Source: Pseudomonadota bacterium (GTDB taxonomy: Bacteria; Pseudomonadota; Gammaproteobacteria; DASZBR01). From it: DNA of 64,000 bases. Below the pieces are notes generated by a model. It saw only the letters and a program-made list of their open reading frames with translations. It ran no database searches and had not been told where the DNA came from. Numbering within the stretch: the stretch's first letter is position 1; each line of letters starts with the position of its first letter. Positions 30,850-38,993 of the stretch are shown here, one piece after another. The position numbers and the translations under genes were made by a program. The stretch covers positions 84,330 to 148,329 of the forward strand of contig JAJYDF010000004.1 of assembly GCA_021777765.1 (NCBI GenBank). Direction: 5' to 3'.

Positions 30850-30883
30850 TTTTTTTCCTTCTCCCCTTCGAGGAGAAGGAAAA
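30850..30883. repeat. ccttctcccc hairpin in the gatA-gatB gap
   Basis: tttttccttctccccttcga pairs with ggagaaggaaaa. A member of the same family as 22618; it lies inside the gatCAB operon and could reduce read-through to gatB. Confidence 0.55.
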
Positions 30884-30927
30884 TATATATATTATTTAAT
30901 TTATATCTTAAGAAGGTAATATTAATC

Positions 30928-32370
30928 ATGTCAGAATGGGAAACAGTCATCGGTCTTGAAGTCCATACACAATTATTAACCCAATCAAAATTATTTTCCG
31001 GTGCAGCGACTGCCTATGGTGCAGAAGCGAATACACAAGCCTGCGCAGTGGATCTGGGATTTCCAGGAATTTTACCAGTATTAAATGAAGCTGCTGTGGA
31101 AATGGCAGTGAAATTAGGATTAAGTTTAAATTCAGAAATTTCACATCGCTCAGTTTTTGCACGAAAAAATTATTTTTATCCTGACTTACCTAAAGGATAT
31201 CAAATTAGTCAATATGAATTACCTGTAGTTGGTAAAGGTTATTTAGATGTTTTATTAGAAGATGGCACCACACAACGTGTTGGCATTACCCGTGCGCATT
31301 TAGAAGAAGATGCAGGAAAATCATTACATGATGCTATTGAGGGCATGAGCGGAATTGATTTAAATCGTGCCGGAACACCGTTATTAGAAATTGTTTCAGA
31401 ACCCGATTTACGCTCCGCAAAAGATGCAATTGCTTATTTAAAAACATTACATTCACTCGTTGTATATTTAGGAATATGTGATGGCAATATGCAAGAAGGA
31501 TCATTTCGTTGTGATGCGAATGTGTCAGTGCGAAGAAAAGGCGATCCTAAATTAGGCACGCGCGCTGAAATTAAAAATGTGAATTCATTTCGTTTTGTAG
31601 AAAAAGCCATTAATTATGAAGTGGAAAGACAAATTGCTATTTTAGAAGATGGCGGCAAAGTAATTCAAGAAACACGATTATATGATGCGGATAAAAATGA
31701 AACCCGCAGTATGCGTAGTAAAGAAGAAGCACATGATTATCGCTATTTTCCTGATCCCGATTTATTACCTTTACATGTTTCAGCAGAATTTATTGATCAT
31801 GTGCGCAAAAACATGCCTGAATTACCAGCGCAAAAGAAAGAACGCTTTAAATCACAATATGAATTGAATGAATATGATGCAACTGTTTTATCTAGCACCA
31901 GAGAATTAGCCGATTATTATGAAAATACGGTGAAATTATCAGCATCATCAGCAAAATTAGTTGCAAATTGGGTAATGGGTGAATTATCAGGCGCATTAAA
32001 TAAAAATAATTTATCTATTTCTGAAAGCAAAATTTCAGCTGAATTATTAGCAGGATTAATGAAACGTATCAGCGATAATACTTTATCAGGTAAATTAGCG
32101 AAAACCGTATTTGAACATATGTGGGAATCTGGAAAAGATGCAGATACTGTTATTGCTGAACAAGGTTTACAACAAGTCACCGATGATTCTGCATTAATTA
32201 AAATTATCGAAGAAATAATTGCAGCAAATCCTGATCAGTTACAACAATACCGCTCTGGCAAAGATAAATTATTCGGCTTTTTTGTTGGACAAGCGATGAA
32301 AGTGACGGGTGGGAAAGCGAATCCGCAACAGTTGAATGATTTATTGAAGAAATATTTACAAGGGGGGTAG
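30928..32370 (+). CDS. gatB: Asp/Glu-tRNA amidotransferase subunit B
   Basis: 480 residues. Kinase/amidotransferase subunit that activates the misacylated tRNA side chain with ATP and adds ammonia. Signatures: [20 protein letters not shown] with Zn/Mg ligands, [50 protein letters not shown] and [15 protein letters not shown]. The C-terminal YqeY-like helical domain is complete, ending [27 protein letters not shown] lies 9 bases before the ATG. Its stop is 2 bases before the next ATG. Confidence 0.97.
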   Translation: MSEWETVIGLEVHTQLLTQSKLFSGAATAYGAEANTQACAVDLGFPGILPVLNEAAVEMAVKLGLSLNSEISHRSVFARKNYFYPDLPKGYQISQYELPVVGKGYLDVLLEDGTTQRVGITRAHLEEDAGKSLHDAIEGMSGIDLNRAGTPLLEIVSEPDLRSAKDAIAYLKTLHSLVVYLGICDGNMQEGSFRCDANVSVRRKGDPKLGTRAEIKNVNSFRFVEKAINYEVERQIAILEDGGKVIQETRLYDADKNETRSMRSKEEAHDYRYFPDPDLLPLHVSAEFIDHVRKNMPELPAQKKERFKSQYELNEYDATVLSSTRELADYYENTVKLSASSAKLVANWVMGELSGALNKNNLSISESKISAELLAGLMKRISDNTLSGKLAKTVFEHMWESGKDADTVIAEQGLQQVTDDSALIKIIEEIIAANPDQLQQYRSGKDKLFGFFVGQAMKVTGGKANPQQLNDLLKKYLQGG

Positions 32371-32372
32371 TA

Positions 32373-32668
32373 ATGGATAACTTAACTGAGGGTAAAACAA
32401 AAGTTGAAGCACGCCTAAAAAAGAATATGGAAATATAATCGTAATCGAATGGGGATTGGATACAGGTAAATTTAGCAATAACGAGGAAAATCTAATTCGT
32501 ATTAGGAATATCTGTAACAAAGATAAAATTGTAATTTCCATTCATGATTTACAATATAAACTAGAAGATATATATAATGAAAATCAAAATTCTGGAGAAA
32601 GAGAACAATTTTTAAATGAACTTATGAACGAATTATTCCATCAGATTAAATCAGAATGTACAAAATAA
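32373..32668 (+). pseudogene. Short gene split by a -1 frameshift at A AAA AAG
   Basis: An ATG 2 bases after gatB, with GGGGGG in the gatB tail as ribosome binding site, gives MDNLTEGKTKVEARLKKNME and stops at 32436-32438 (21 residues). The -1 frame is open from the same place to 32668. A shift at the heptamer A AAA AAG (32417-32423) would give 98 residues, continuing EYGNIIVIEWGLDTGKFSNN and ending in a helical, Glu-rich tail. The heptamer is the one used by dnaX, so programmed frameshifting is possible; I see no strong downstream stem or upstream SD-like stimulator, so a simple indel is equally likely. Family unknown. Confidence 0.55.
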
Positions 32669-32717
32669 AATTACAAAAATCAGTAAATTAATATGTAGAT
32701 AAGGTTGCGACTAAAAT

Positions 32718-32754
32718 GTAGCCCGGATAAAGGAGCGCCAGCGACGTGTCCGGG
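32718..32754. repeat. gtagcccggac palindromic repeat, right end truncated
   Basis: gtagcccggataaaggagcg ... gcgacgtgtccggg, then diverges where gctac is expected. Lies between the frameshifted small gene and the yhaV toxin. Confidence 0.65.
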
Positions 32755-32844
32755 AATTCATTAAATTATCCACACACATCGTTGATACTCTTTTATACTG
32801 GCTATAAATAGCACTTTTTATAGCTCATATCATAATTATTAACA

Positions 32845-33354
32845 TTATATTATATTTAATTTATTAATATAATTCGCAAATCTTTTTATTTCTTTCTGTG
32901 CCTCTTTAAACAATTCATTCCAATCAGATGGTGGCTTATCATTTGAAAGCATTGTCTTAAACACTGAATAAGCATCTGTTTTACTGTCATAAGCTCGTTT
33001 AGTATTCTCATCATTAACCCACGCATAAACAATTATTCTGCTTTCATGATGATATCTAAAAAATAATCGATATTGCTGAAAAAATTTCGCTCTGAACCAG
33101 TGCTTATTTTTTTCACCAAGCGTTGCTCCCTGCCTATATTCAGTTAATGCGGGATCTCGTGGAATTTTTTTTAGAATTAGATTTGTTATTGCCACTAATC
33201 TTTTGGTCGCATTTTTTTCTTTGTATAAATTAGGATCTTTCTCACGATATTTTTCAACTTGTATAATTAGTTGCTCAAACTGATCTAAGAATATAGGATG
33301 CGCAAATATATACCATCCATTAATAATTAGTGCGTCAGATTGTTGGTATGTCAT
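32845..33354 (-). CDS. yhaV: Type II toxin, YhaV family ribonuclease
   Basis: 169 residues. YhaV is a RelE-superfamily RNase that cleaves mRNA and rRNA and is neutralised by PrlF. Family features: an opening NGWYIFAHPIFLDQFEQLI, NATKRLVAITNLILKKIPRD, and the RNase core HWFRAKFFQQYRLFFRYH with the basic and aromatic residues, then IIVYAWVNDENTKRAY. Full length. Its start overlaps the antitoxin stop by 4 bases, giving the normal antitoxin-first coupled order. Confidence 0.92.
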   Translation of the reverse strand: MTYQQSDALIINGWYIFAHPIFLDQFEQLIIQVEKYREKDPNLYKEKNATKRLVAITNLILKKIPRDPALTEYRQGATLGEKNKHWFRAKFFQQYRLFFRYHHESRIIVYAWVNDENTKRAYDSKTDAYSVFKTMLSNDKPPSDWNELFKEAQKEIKRFANYINKLNII

Positions 33355-33671
33355 TCATCTTTCTCAGAAAGAGGTGCATCCATGTCAACTTCAACACCTG
33401 AAATTAATGAGAGTGCTCGTTCTATCAATGTTGGATCGATAGAACGTACATGAGATGGATTATTTTTAATATCATTAGCTACAAAAGATAAAAACTTCGA
33501 AAGTACAGGATCATTATCACTAACACGAGATATTATAACTTTGCCATTTTCATCTATTTCATAAGAAATCTTATCTCGTTTCTTTAAATGTAGAGCATCT
33601 CGAATTGGTTCGGGTATGGTCGTTTGATAACGATCGGTCAATGTAGATTCTGTATGTAAAACTCTAGCCAT
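33351..33671 (-). CDS. prlF: Antitoxin PrlF (AbrB/SpoVT fold)
   Basis: 106 residues. The N-terminal swapped-hairpin DNA-binding domain is clear: ESTLTDRYQTTIPEPIRDAL followed by LKKRDKISYEIDENGKVIIS. The C-terminal half (VLSKFLSFVANDIKNNP, ALSLISGVEVDMDAPL) is the toxin-binding part. PrlF-YhaV pairs are autoregulated by the complex. The likely operator is the AT-rich stretch at 33672-33730, which holds direct and inverted short motifs (taatttagagtaatg, gcattac). The cassette sits alone between genes of unrelated function, as expected for a mobile toxin-antitoxin. Confidence 0.92.
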   Translation of the reverse strand: MARVLHTESTLTDRYQTTIPEPIRDALHLKKRDKISYEIDENGKVIISRVSDNDPVLSKFLSFVANDIKNNPSHVRSIDPTLIERALSLISGVEVDMDAPLSEKDE

Positions 33672-33962
33672 ATTACTACCCTATTAAGTTTGAATGCCTC
33701 TATAATTTAGAGTAATGCAACCGCATTACTTTGTCAAGAAATTAGATAATACATCAGAAATCGGTAAAATATGCATCGAGAAGAGGATAATAGAAAATCA
33801 TTGCATGATGCTATAGTAAGATGAATTAAATAAATACTATTAAAAAAATAAGAAGCCCTTTAAGGGATTTCTGTTATTTGAGAGACATGAATTCATTTAA
33901 TACTACCTTAATAACTATTTGTTAAAATAATCGTTATGTTTAACCACCAAGAGTAATCTCGA

Positions 33963-34550
33963 ATGCAAAATGAAGTAATTTTACAAGCATTATTAACACC
34001 TCAACATGAAATCATCAAAAATAAATTATATTTGGGAAATGGTTCCGCCGCAGACGAAGCTATCAATAAAGCATCAAAAAACGAAACGAAACCAGCAATA
34101 GCAATTGTCCGATGCACACATAGTGTTGCAAAAGGAGAAGAAGCTGCTATTGCAAATGGCTCTATCATGCATCTGGATGTAAAATTTGGTGATAAAAATT
34201 TCTCAGCGCAATCTGCTGAAGAACGTCAAGCTGTAATGGATAACTTTCATAGAGTGTATGATTTTATTGAAGATGCATTATCAAAGAATATTAAAGTGCT
34301 TGTACATTGTGATGGTGGTGCACATCGTAGCCCGACAATATTAATTGCCTACCTCATAAGAAAAGAACAAATTGATGTTGCTACTGCAGAAGCACGTGTA
34401 AAGAAAATCAGAGCATGTGTTGATATAGATAATCATCGCGAATTTTTAAAATTGTTACAACAAGAATTACAAATTGAGAATGCACCAGCAAATGTACATA
34501 CCCCGCTGTTAAACAACAATCGAAGAAGTTGTACTTGTACATTATTCTAA
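33963..34550 (+). CDS. Dual-specificity protein phosphatase with C-terminal CaaX-like box
   Basis: 195 residues. Cysteine-based phosphatase: the P-loop HCDGGAHRS matches HCxxGxxRS (Cys116, Arg122, Ser123), and KLYLGNGSAADEAINKA near residue 21 matches the family's opening strand. FHRVYDFIEDALSKNIKVLV precedes the loop and LIAYLIRKEQIDVATAEARV follows it. A general acid could be Asp77 (FGDKNF). The last residues, NNNRRSCTCTLF, end in C-T-L-F, a CaaX prenylation motif with a neighbouring Cys and basic residues, the layout of eukaryotic PRL phosphatases and of some host-prenylated Legionella effectors. There is no signal peptide. A secreted, host-membrane-anchored phosphatase is inferred. Confidence 0.82.
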   Translation: MQNEVILQALLTPQHEIIKNKLYLGNGSAADEAINKASKNETKPAIAIVRCTHSVAKGEEAAIANGSIMHLDVKFGDKNFSAQSAEERQAVMDNFHRVYDFIEDALSKNIKVLVHCDGGAHRSPTILIAYLIRKEQIDVATAEARVKKIRACVDIDNHREFLKLLQQELQIENAPANVHTPLLNNNRRSCTCTLF

Positions 34551-34595
34551 TCACTTCTTATGAAATTCTAAGCTATCATTTCAAACATCATTTAA

Positions 34596-34623
34596 ACATT
34601 CTCCTCAAAAATGAGGAGAATGT
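34596..34623. terminator. Hairpin between convergent genes
   Basis: acattctcctca and tgaggagaatgt pair perfectly over 12 bp around an AAAA loop. It lies after the phosphatase gene and after the 3' end of the convergent pseudogene. There is no good T-run, so strength is uncertain. Confidence 0.5.
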
Positions 34624-34702
34624 AATGAAGATTATTTAAATAACCTAAAACAGTCGAGCTCAATCAATTTGATTACCACTTTATTCACTGAATTTTTAAT
34701 AT

Positions 34703-35155
34703 TCACTTTACTTTCACCGATTGTGTCGCAGGATAAGCAACGCATGATGAAACCTTGATTGTTGCATTCTGATCGAGATTACTAATGGTGAACACACTAT
34801 TTAATGGTGGTTGTAAACCGTCGTTGCCAACGCCTTTTGCTTCAAATGCATTTGATTGGAATGTCAATGCTGCAGTTACAGTAAATGGTGTTCCATTTAA
34901 TGACCACAGTGGTGGGACACAATATTCCGTTCCACCACAAGAATAAGGTTTAATAATAACAGCATCGCTTTGATAGGCAGGATCCTCAATAACGCATTTG
35001 ACTTTATATGCCACATTAACTGCTAATGTATTTACTGGAATCGTAAGCGTTGCTTGGGGTGGAATTACACCACCTTGTAAAACTACAGGACCATTATCGG
35101 CGTAAGAACTGCTTGAGCCTAATAGAAATCACATAGGCAATATGAGTTTCTTCAT
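34703..35155 (-). pseudogene. Secreted-protein paralogue 1, with nonsense TGA in the signal peptide
   Basis: The frame from ATG 35155 gives MKKLILPM, then TGA (35129-35131), then FLLGSSSSYADNGPVVLQGG and continues open to 34703, 150 codons in all, the same length as its four neighbours. GAGGAG precedes the ATG, and the mature part keeps the two family cysteines (VKCVIEDPAYQSD and VSSCVAYPATQ). So the gene is whole except for one stop inside the signal peptide. Either it is newly dead or the TGA is read through; the downstream frame alone lacks a secretion signal. It is the last member of the tandem family. Confidence 0.75.
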
Positions 35156-35525
35156 GTTTTGCTCCTCGTTAATTATTTAAAAAAATATCGAATCATTATA
35201 CGTTAAAAATATTAAATAAATATTAATAACTTTCAATAAGATGCGTGGGCTTGGCTTTAATTTGGATAGTTTTTACTTGTACTGAGGAGAAAAGCAGGAT
35301 GTTATTGATAATTTGCTAGCAGAAAAAAATGCGATGTTAATTTGTAAATAGACCGGCGCCTTATTATTCTTATATTTTATACAATAAATATAATTAATTT
35401 AAATTGATTTACTCGTAAATTTATAGCTTTTTATTATTTGTAGATTATGCGCTTGAAGATTTAATTAATGTATTCCTTTCTTAAATAATTCCTCAGAGCG
35501 CAAATCCACCTCAAGCTTAGATCAT
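35156..35525. other. 370-base gap without a recognisable gene
   Basis: AT-rich sequence upstream of the pseudogene. A run attaaataaatattaataa near 35205 may hold promoter elements for the reverse-strand gene. No repeat of the window's families and no convincing coding frame were seen. Confidence 0.4.
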
Positions 35526-35978
35526 CTAATTAAGATTTTTTGCCTTGGCTAAACCAACAATAGGTTTTGCTGAACAGGCAGTAACTTGAATGTCATAAGT
35601 TAGATCTAAATTAGCAAATGTTAATACACTATTAGTTGGTGTTGTATTTTCAATATTGTCTGCTACAAATGTATTTGTCGAATTTTTTATTTCAACAAGT
35701 CGTGTAAATGGAATATTATTCATTAAATAGGTAGCATTCACGTCTGGGTTTTGTGGATATATAACACCAAATACCACTTTATTGGGAAATCCTGTATCGC
35801 CTACAGTACAATCTATTTCATAAGGCATGTTTAGAAATAATGGGCTGAGATTTACATCAACAGTACCATTATTATGTGTTATTAAACCACCGTTAGTAAT
35901 TGATAACGGAATAGACACTGATCCAAACGCTGCCCCACAAAATACCAACGATAATAATAATGCACTCAATTTTTGCAT
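35526..35978 (-). CDS. Secreted-protein paralogue 2 (tandem family)
   Basis: 150 residues with a Sec signal peptide (MQKLSALLLSLVFCGAAFGS). Two conserved mature cysteines occur in MPYEIDCTVGDTG and IQVTACSAKP, suited to one disulfide. The middle is beta-rich with NGGLITHNNGTVDVNLSPLF, matching NNGIINPKHGSVNISLDPLY in the paralogue at 36630, its closest relative here. Predicted periplasmic or exported. No known family recognised. Each member has its own leader and is separated by 70-350 bases, so they are probably transcribed singly. Confidence 0.75.
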   Translation of the reverse strand: MQKLSALLLSLVFCGAAFGSVSIPLSITNGGLITHNNGTVDVNLSPLFLNMPYEIDCTVGDTGFPNKVVFGVIYPQNPDVNATYLMNNIPFTRLVEIKNSTNTFVADNIENTTPTNSVLTFANLDLTYDIQVTACSAKPIVGLAKAKNLN

Positions 35979-36050
35979 TTAAAAATTCTCCCTATAACGT
36001 AAATGTTTAGCGCGCCATCCTATCATATTTAAACAATACGTAACTAGAAA

Positions 36051-36512
36051 TCAATGCATCTCCATCATCGGCACAGCTATACAATCTGATACTCGTAAGG
36101 CGGACGTTTTATCGGTATCAATATTACCAATATTCAAAGTAATCGCAGGTGTAGCCGTATAATTGGCAATATTCGATGCCACAAAAGCGTTACCTTCTTG
36201 TGTCGTAGATAATGCAATTGCATTAGTAAATGTCTTTGTATTCAGTGAAAAAGTGGGATTTGAGGTATGAGCAGGATTGCTAAAACTCGCTGTAATCATT
36301 GCGGAATTTGTTTTGTAATTAGGATTATCAATAGTACATGTCACTTGATATAACACCCCGGGAAATAAACTCGTTAAAGAAATCGCTAACGGTTTTGGTT
36401 GGTCACCAGCAATTGATCCACCATTGAGATCAATATCGCCATTAGGTGGTGTATCAGCAAATACCATTTGGCAAACAAAAAGTGAGCTTATTTGCAATAA
36501 TGTTTTTTTCAT
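36051..36512 (-). CDS. Secreted-protein paralogue 3 (tandem family)
   Basis: 153 residues. Signal peptide MKKTLLQISSLFVCQMVFAD, then the shared plan: NGGSIAGDQPKPLAISLTSL, VLYQVTCTIDNPNYKT with the first conserved Cys, NAFVASNIANYTAT, and LRVSDCIAVPMMEMH with the second. GAGGACATTCC lies before the ATG (a GGAGG-like site). Closest in layout to the paralogues at 34703 and 37428. Function unknown; export to the periplasm or beyond is predicted. Confidence 0.75.
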   Translation of the reverse strand: MKKTLLQISSLFVCQMVFADTPPNGDIDLNGGSIAGDQPKPLAISLTSLFPGVLYQVTCTIDNPNYKTNSAMITASFSNPAHTSNPTFSLNTKTFTNAIALSTTQEGNAFVASNIANYTATPAITLNIGNIDTDKTSALRVSDCIAVPMMEMH

Positions 36513-36629
36513 AGGAATGTCCTCCAGTTTAAGTGATAACTATTTTATGTTTTTAAATAAATTAAAAAATAATATCGATAATCTGGATTAATTCATACGG
36601 TAACTATCCCGGTGGTGTAAAAATAAGGA

Positions 36630-37079
36630 TTATTTAGTTTTTGATACTCCACCAACCAATTTAGCGGTACAACTGGTCACATTAATTTCATACTGATCAT
36701 CTAAATTAATTAATGTTAAAACTGAACTGAGTGGCGCAGTATTTTCAATGTTTTCAGCAATAAAAGTATTTGTTGCATCTGTTAATTCTGCATAACGTAC
36801 AAACTGTTTATTATTCACTGAATAAATTGTTTTCACACCGGGAATAATGGGATAAACAACACCCAATTGCACTTTGTTCGGTGCAGCTGTATTAGTAACA
36901 GTACAAGTAATTTCATAAGGTTTGCTGGGATATAATGGGTCGAGAGAAATATTTACCGAACCATGTTTAGGATTGATTATGCCATTGTTACTGACAGATA
37001 AAGGTACAATATTAGCAGCACATGCAGATCCACATAAAAACAACGATATTATTAATGCATTCAATTTCCTCATTTGCAA
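36630..37079 (-). CDS. Secreted-protein paralogue 4 (tandem family)
   Basis: 149 residues from MQMRKLNALIISLFLCGSAC; the second Met (MRKLN) is an equally good start. The signal peptide ends near SACAAN. Family cysteines lie in PYEITCTVTNTAAPNKVQLG and EINVTSCTAKLVGG. NTFIAENIENTAPLSSVLTL is nearly the same as NTFVADNIENTTPTNSVLTF in paralogue 2, so these two are a recent pair. Unknown function. Confidence 0.75.
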   Translation of the reverse strand: MQMRKLNALIISLFLCGSACAANIVPLSVSNNGIINPKHGSVNISLDPLYPSKPYEITCTVTNTAAPNKVQLGVVYPIIPGVKTIYSVNNKQFVRYAELTDATNTFIAENIENTAPLSSVLTLINLDDQYEINVTSCTAKLVGGVSKTK

Positions 37080-37160
37080 ATCTCCGTTTGATGAAATGTG
37101 TGGCGGGCAATACTAGCATATTTATTTTAAACAGAAAATGAGGATATTTATTAAGACAAT

Positions 37161-37361
37161 GTAGCCTGGGTGCAGCCAAATGATGTAATGCAATAGATTG
37201 AAATAATAGAAATCTAAACAAAAATCAATTATAGATGCTGGCGAAACCCGTGAATTAAACACATTATTTCCCGGGTTCCGCCAGTAGAACTCAGTATTTT
37301 TTTCACAAGAGTAGTATTAAAGTGAAATTTTTACTTATTTACTTGGCTTTACCCAGGCTAC
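37161..37361. repeat. MITE-like element, copy 3
   Basis: gtagcctgggtgcagccaaa at the left, ttggctttacccaggctac at the right, and an inner palindrome gctggcgaaacccgtg / cccgggttccgccagt. It separates paralogues 4 and 5 of the secreted family. Confidence 0.75.
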
Positions 37362-37387
37362 GATTGATTTATAAGTGCGATATATCA

Positions 37388-37416
37388 GATGCTCCTCCTT
37401 AAAAAGAAGGAGCATC
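37388..37416 (-). terminator. Terminator-like hairpin after paralogue 5
   Basis: gatgctcctcctt and aagaaggagcatc pair with one mismatch. Read on the reverse strand it lies 12 bases after the stop of the gene at 37428-37871, with T's in the loop region. A reasonable end for that transcript. Confidence 0.5.
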
Positions 37417-37427
37417 ATATTGAACTA

Positions 37428-37871
37428 TTACTTGGTGGTAGGAACTGCAACGCAATTTTCAACAGTTAAAAATGCGGTATTGTCGAGATTGCTGATAGAT
37501 AATGTATTTGCTGTCATGCCACTTTGACTTGTTACAGGTGAAGCAACGAAAGAATTATCTTTATGTTTATTGCTCAAATAAGCAACTGAAGTAAATTTAT
37601 TACCATTCAGAGAAAACTTAACATTATTTGAACCCATGGTGTTGTATGCAGCCATAATAGCAACATCTTTATCGGTGCTGTGTACAGGATCTTGAATTGT
37701 GCAAGTTACTTGATAAGGTGCATTTGCAACTAATGTGTTCAATTTGATCACTAAAGTGCTTTTAGGAGCGATGTTACCGCCTACTAAAGGAACTTCTGAA
37801 GTTTGAACGTTGCTAGCTAATGCAAAACCACTGATTAATAAACCTGCTGAAAGGGCTAAGATTTTTTTCAT
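37428..37871 (-). CDS. Secreted-protein paralogue 5 (tandem family)
   Basis: 147 residues, first in the reverse-strand array. Signal peptide MKKILALSAGLLISGFALAS, then VPLVGGNIAPKSTLVIKLNT, the first conserved Cys in PYQVTCTIQDPVHSTD, NSFVASPVTSQSGMTANTLS and the second Cys in LTVENCVAVPTTK. GGAGATC lies about 7 bases before the ATG. Predicted small beta-sandwich stabilised by one disulfide. No family recognised; the Cys spacing and the DP/DN after the first Cys define the group. Confidence 0.78.
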   Translation of the reverse strand: MKKILALSAGLLISGFALASNVQTSEVPLVGGNIAPKSTLVIKLNTLVANAPYQVTCTIQDPVHSTDKDVAIMAAYNTMGSNNVKFSLNGNKFTSVAYLSNKHKDNSFVASPVTSQSGMTANTLSISNLDNTAFLTVENCVAVPTTK

Positions 37872-37995
37872 TTTATGATCTCCAATTATTATCGTATAAA
37901 GTTATAAAAAGCCCGCGCATTATAACAGCGACTCTGACAATGTCCATGGCTAAATGACTACAAATTGATCAGCGCAAATGCAGGTAATCAAAGGC

Positions 37996-38415
37996 CTACC
38001 ATTCTCCCACATTTTTCATCGATTGCCAGGGTTCAGCAGGCGGTAATGCAGGACCTTTCTGCAATAATTCAATGGAAATTTGATCAGGTGAGCGTATAAA
38101 TGCCATTTTTCCATCACGTGGTGGGCGCAAAATAGTGACGCCTTTATTCTGTAATTGCGCACAAAACTCATAAATATTTTCAACTTCAAATGCGAGATGG
38201 CCAAAATTACGACCGCCAGAATAAGATTCGGCCTGATCCCAATTGTGTGTTAATTCGATCATCGGTTCATCAGGCCCAGTTGCTAGAAAAATTAATGTAA
38301 ATCTCCCCTGCTCATGATCTCTTCGAGATATTTCCTTTAAGCCTAATTTATTCACATAAAAATCTAATGATTGATCGACATCTAAGACACGCACCATGGC
38401 ATGTAAATAACGCAT
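37996..38415 (-). CDS. gloA: Lactoylglutathione lyase (glyoxalase I)
   Basis: 139 residues, the standard single-domain bacterial length. Converts the hemithioacetal of methylglyoxal and glutathione to S-lactoylglutathione. VOC fold with the four metal ligands His5 (MRYLHAM), Glu54 (MIELTHNW), His73 (FGHLAFEV) and Glu116 (ISIELLQK). [20 protein letters not shown] is the usual opening. The metal is probably nickel, as in E. coli. It has its own leader and a MITE-like repeat 87 bases upstream. Confidence 0.95.
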   Translation of the reverse strand: MRYLHAMVRVLDVDQSLDFYVNKLGLKEISRRDHEQGRFTLIFLATGPDEPMIELTHNWDQAESYSGGRNFGHLAFEVENIYEFCAQLQNKGVTILRPPRDGKMAFIRSPDQISIELLQKGPALPPAEPWQSMKNVGEW

Positions 38416-38501
38416 AAATTTTACTCCTCAATTAATTAATTCCCTCGCGCTCGCTTTCACGTTACAGGGTGAAAAAAAACCAACGCATCTTAACATTAGA
38501 C

Positions 38502-38700
38502 GTAGCCTGGGTGGAGCCAAATGAAAATTATAATTTAGTTAGATAAGTTTTAATTATTTACAATTATTTATTTAGAACTAATGGCGAAACCCGGGATGAA
38601 CATTGATTTCCCCGGATTTCAGCAGCACATGAAATAATTATTTAACATGAACCAGACTTGATATTTATATTATTTTGCCATTTGCTTTCATCCAGGCTAC
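38502..38700. repeat. MITE-like element, copy 4
   Basis: gtagcctgggtggagccaaa at the left, ttgctttcatccaggctac at the right, with the inner palindrome ggcgaaacccgggatg / ccccggatttcagcag. The 38701-38993 stretch that follows is AT-rich without a gene. Confidence 0.75.
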
Positions 38701-38993
38701 AACTACTACTAACCTTCTTCCAGAGGGAAAGGGAATAAAAGAATGCTTTAAATGCTTAATATTCAGTTAATTATTCTTCATTATACTTCTATTTTTAGAA
38801 TTACAAATAAGACTATTTTTATCTGCTAATTCTGCCTTCGTTTATTTATTTAATTGCGATTTTATTAAAGAGTTAGTCAAATAATACTCTTCACCAAATC
38901 AGGGCCAAAATCACTATCGCAGTTTTTATATATCTAAAATGTAATGCGTATAAATAGATTTATGAATTGATACATTATATCGGAGAAAAAAAT

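Noticed and set aside
34703..35155. TGA read as tryptophan or selenocysteine genome-wide
   Set aside because: Other genes, such as kbl, rlmH and miaB, end normally at TGA, so TGA is a stop codon here.
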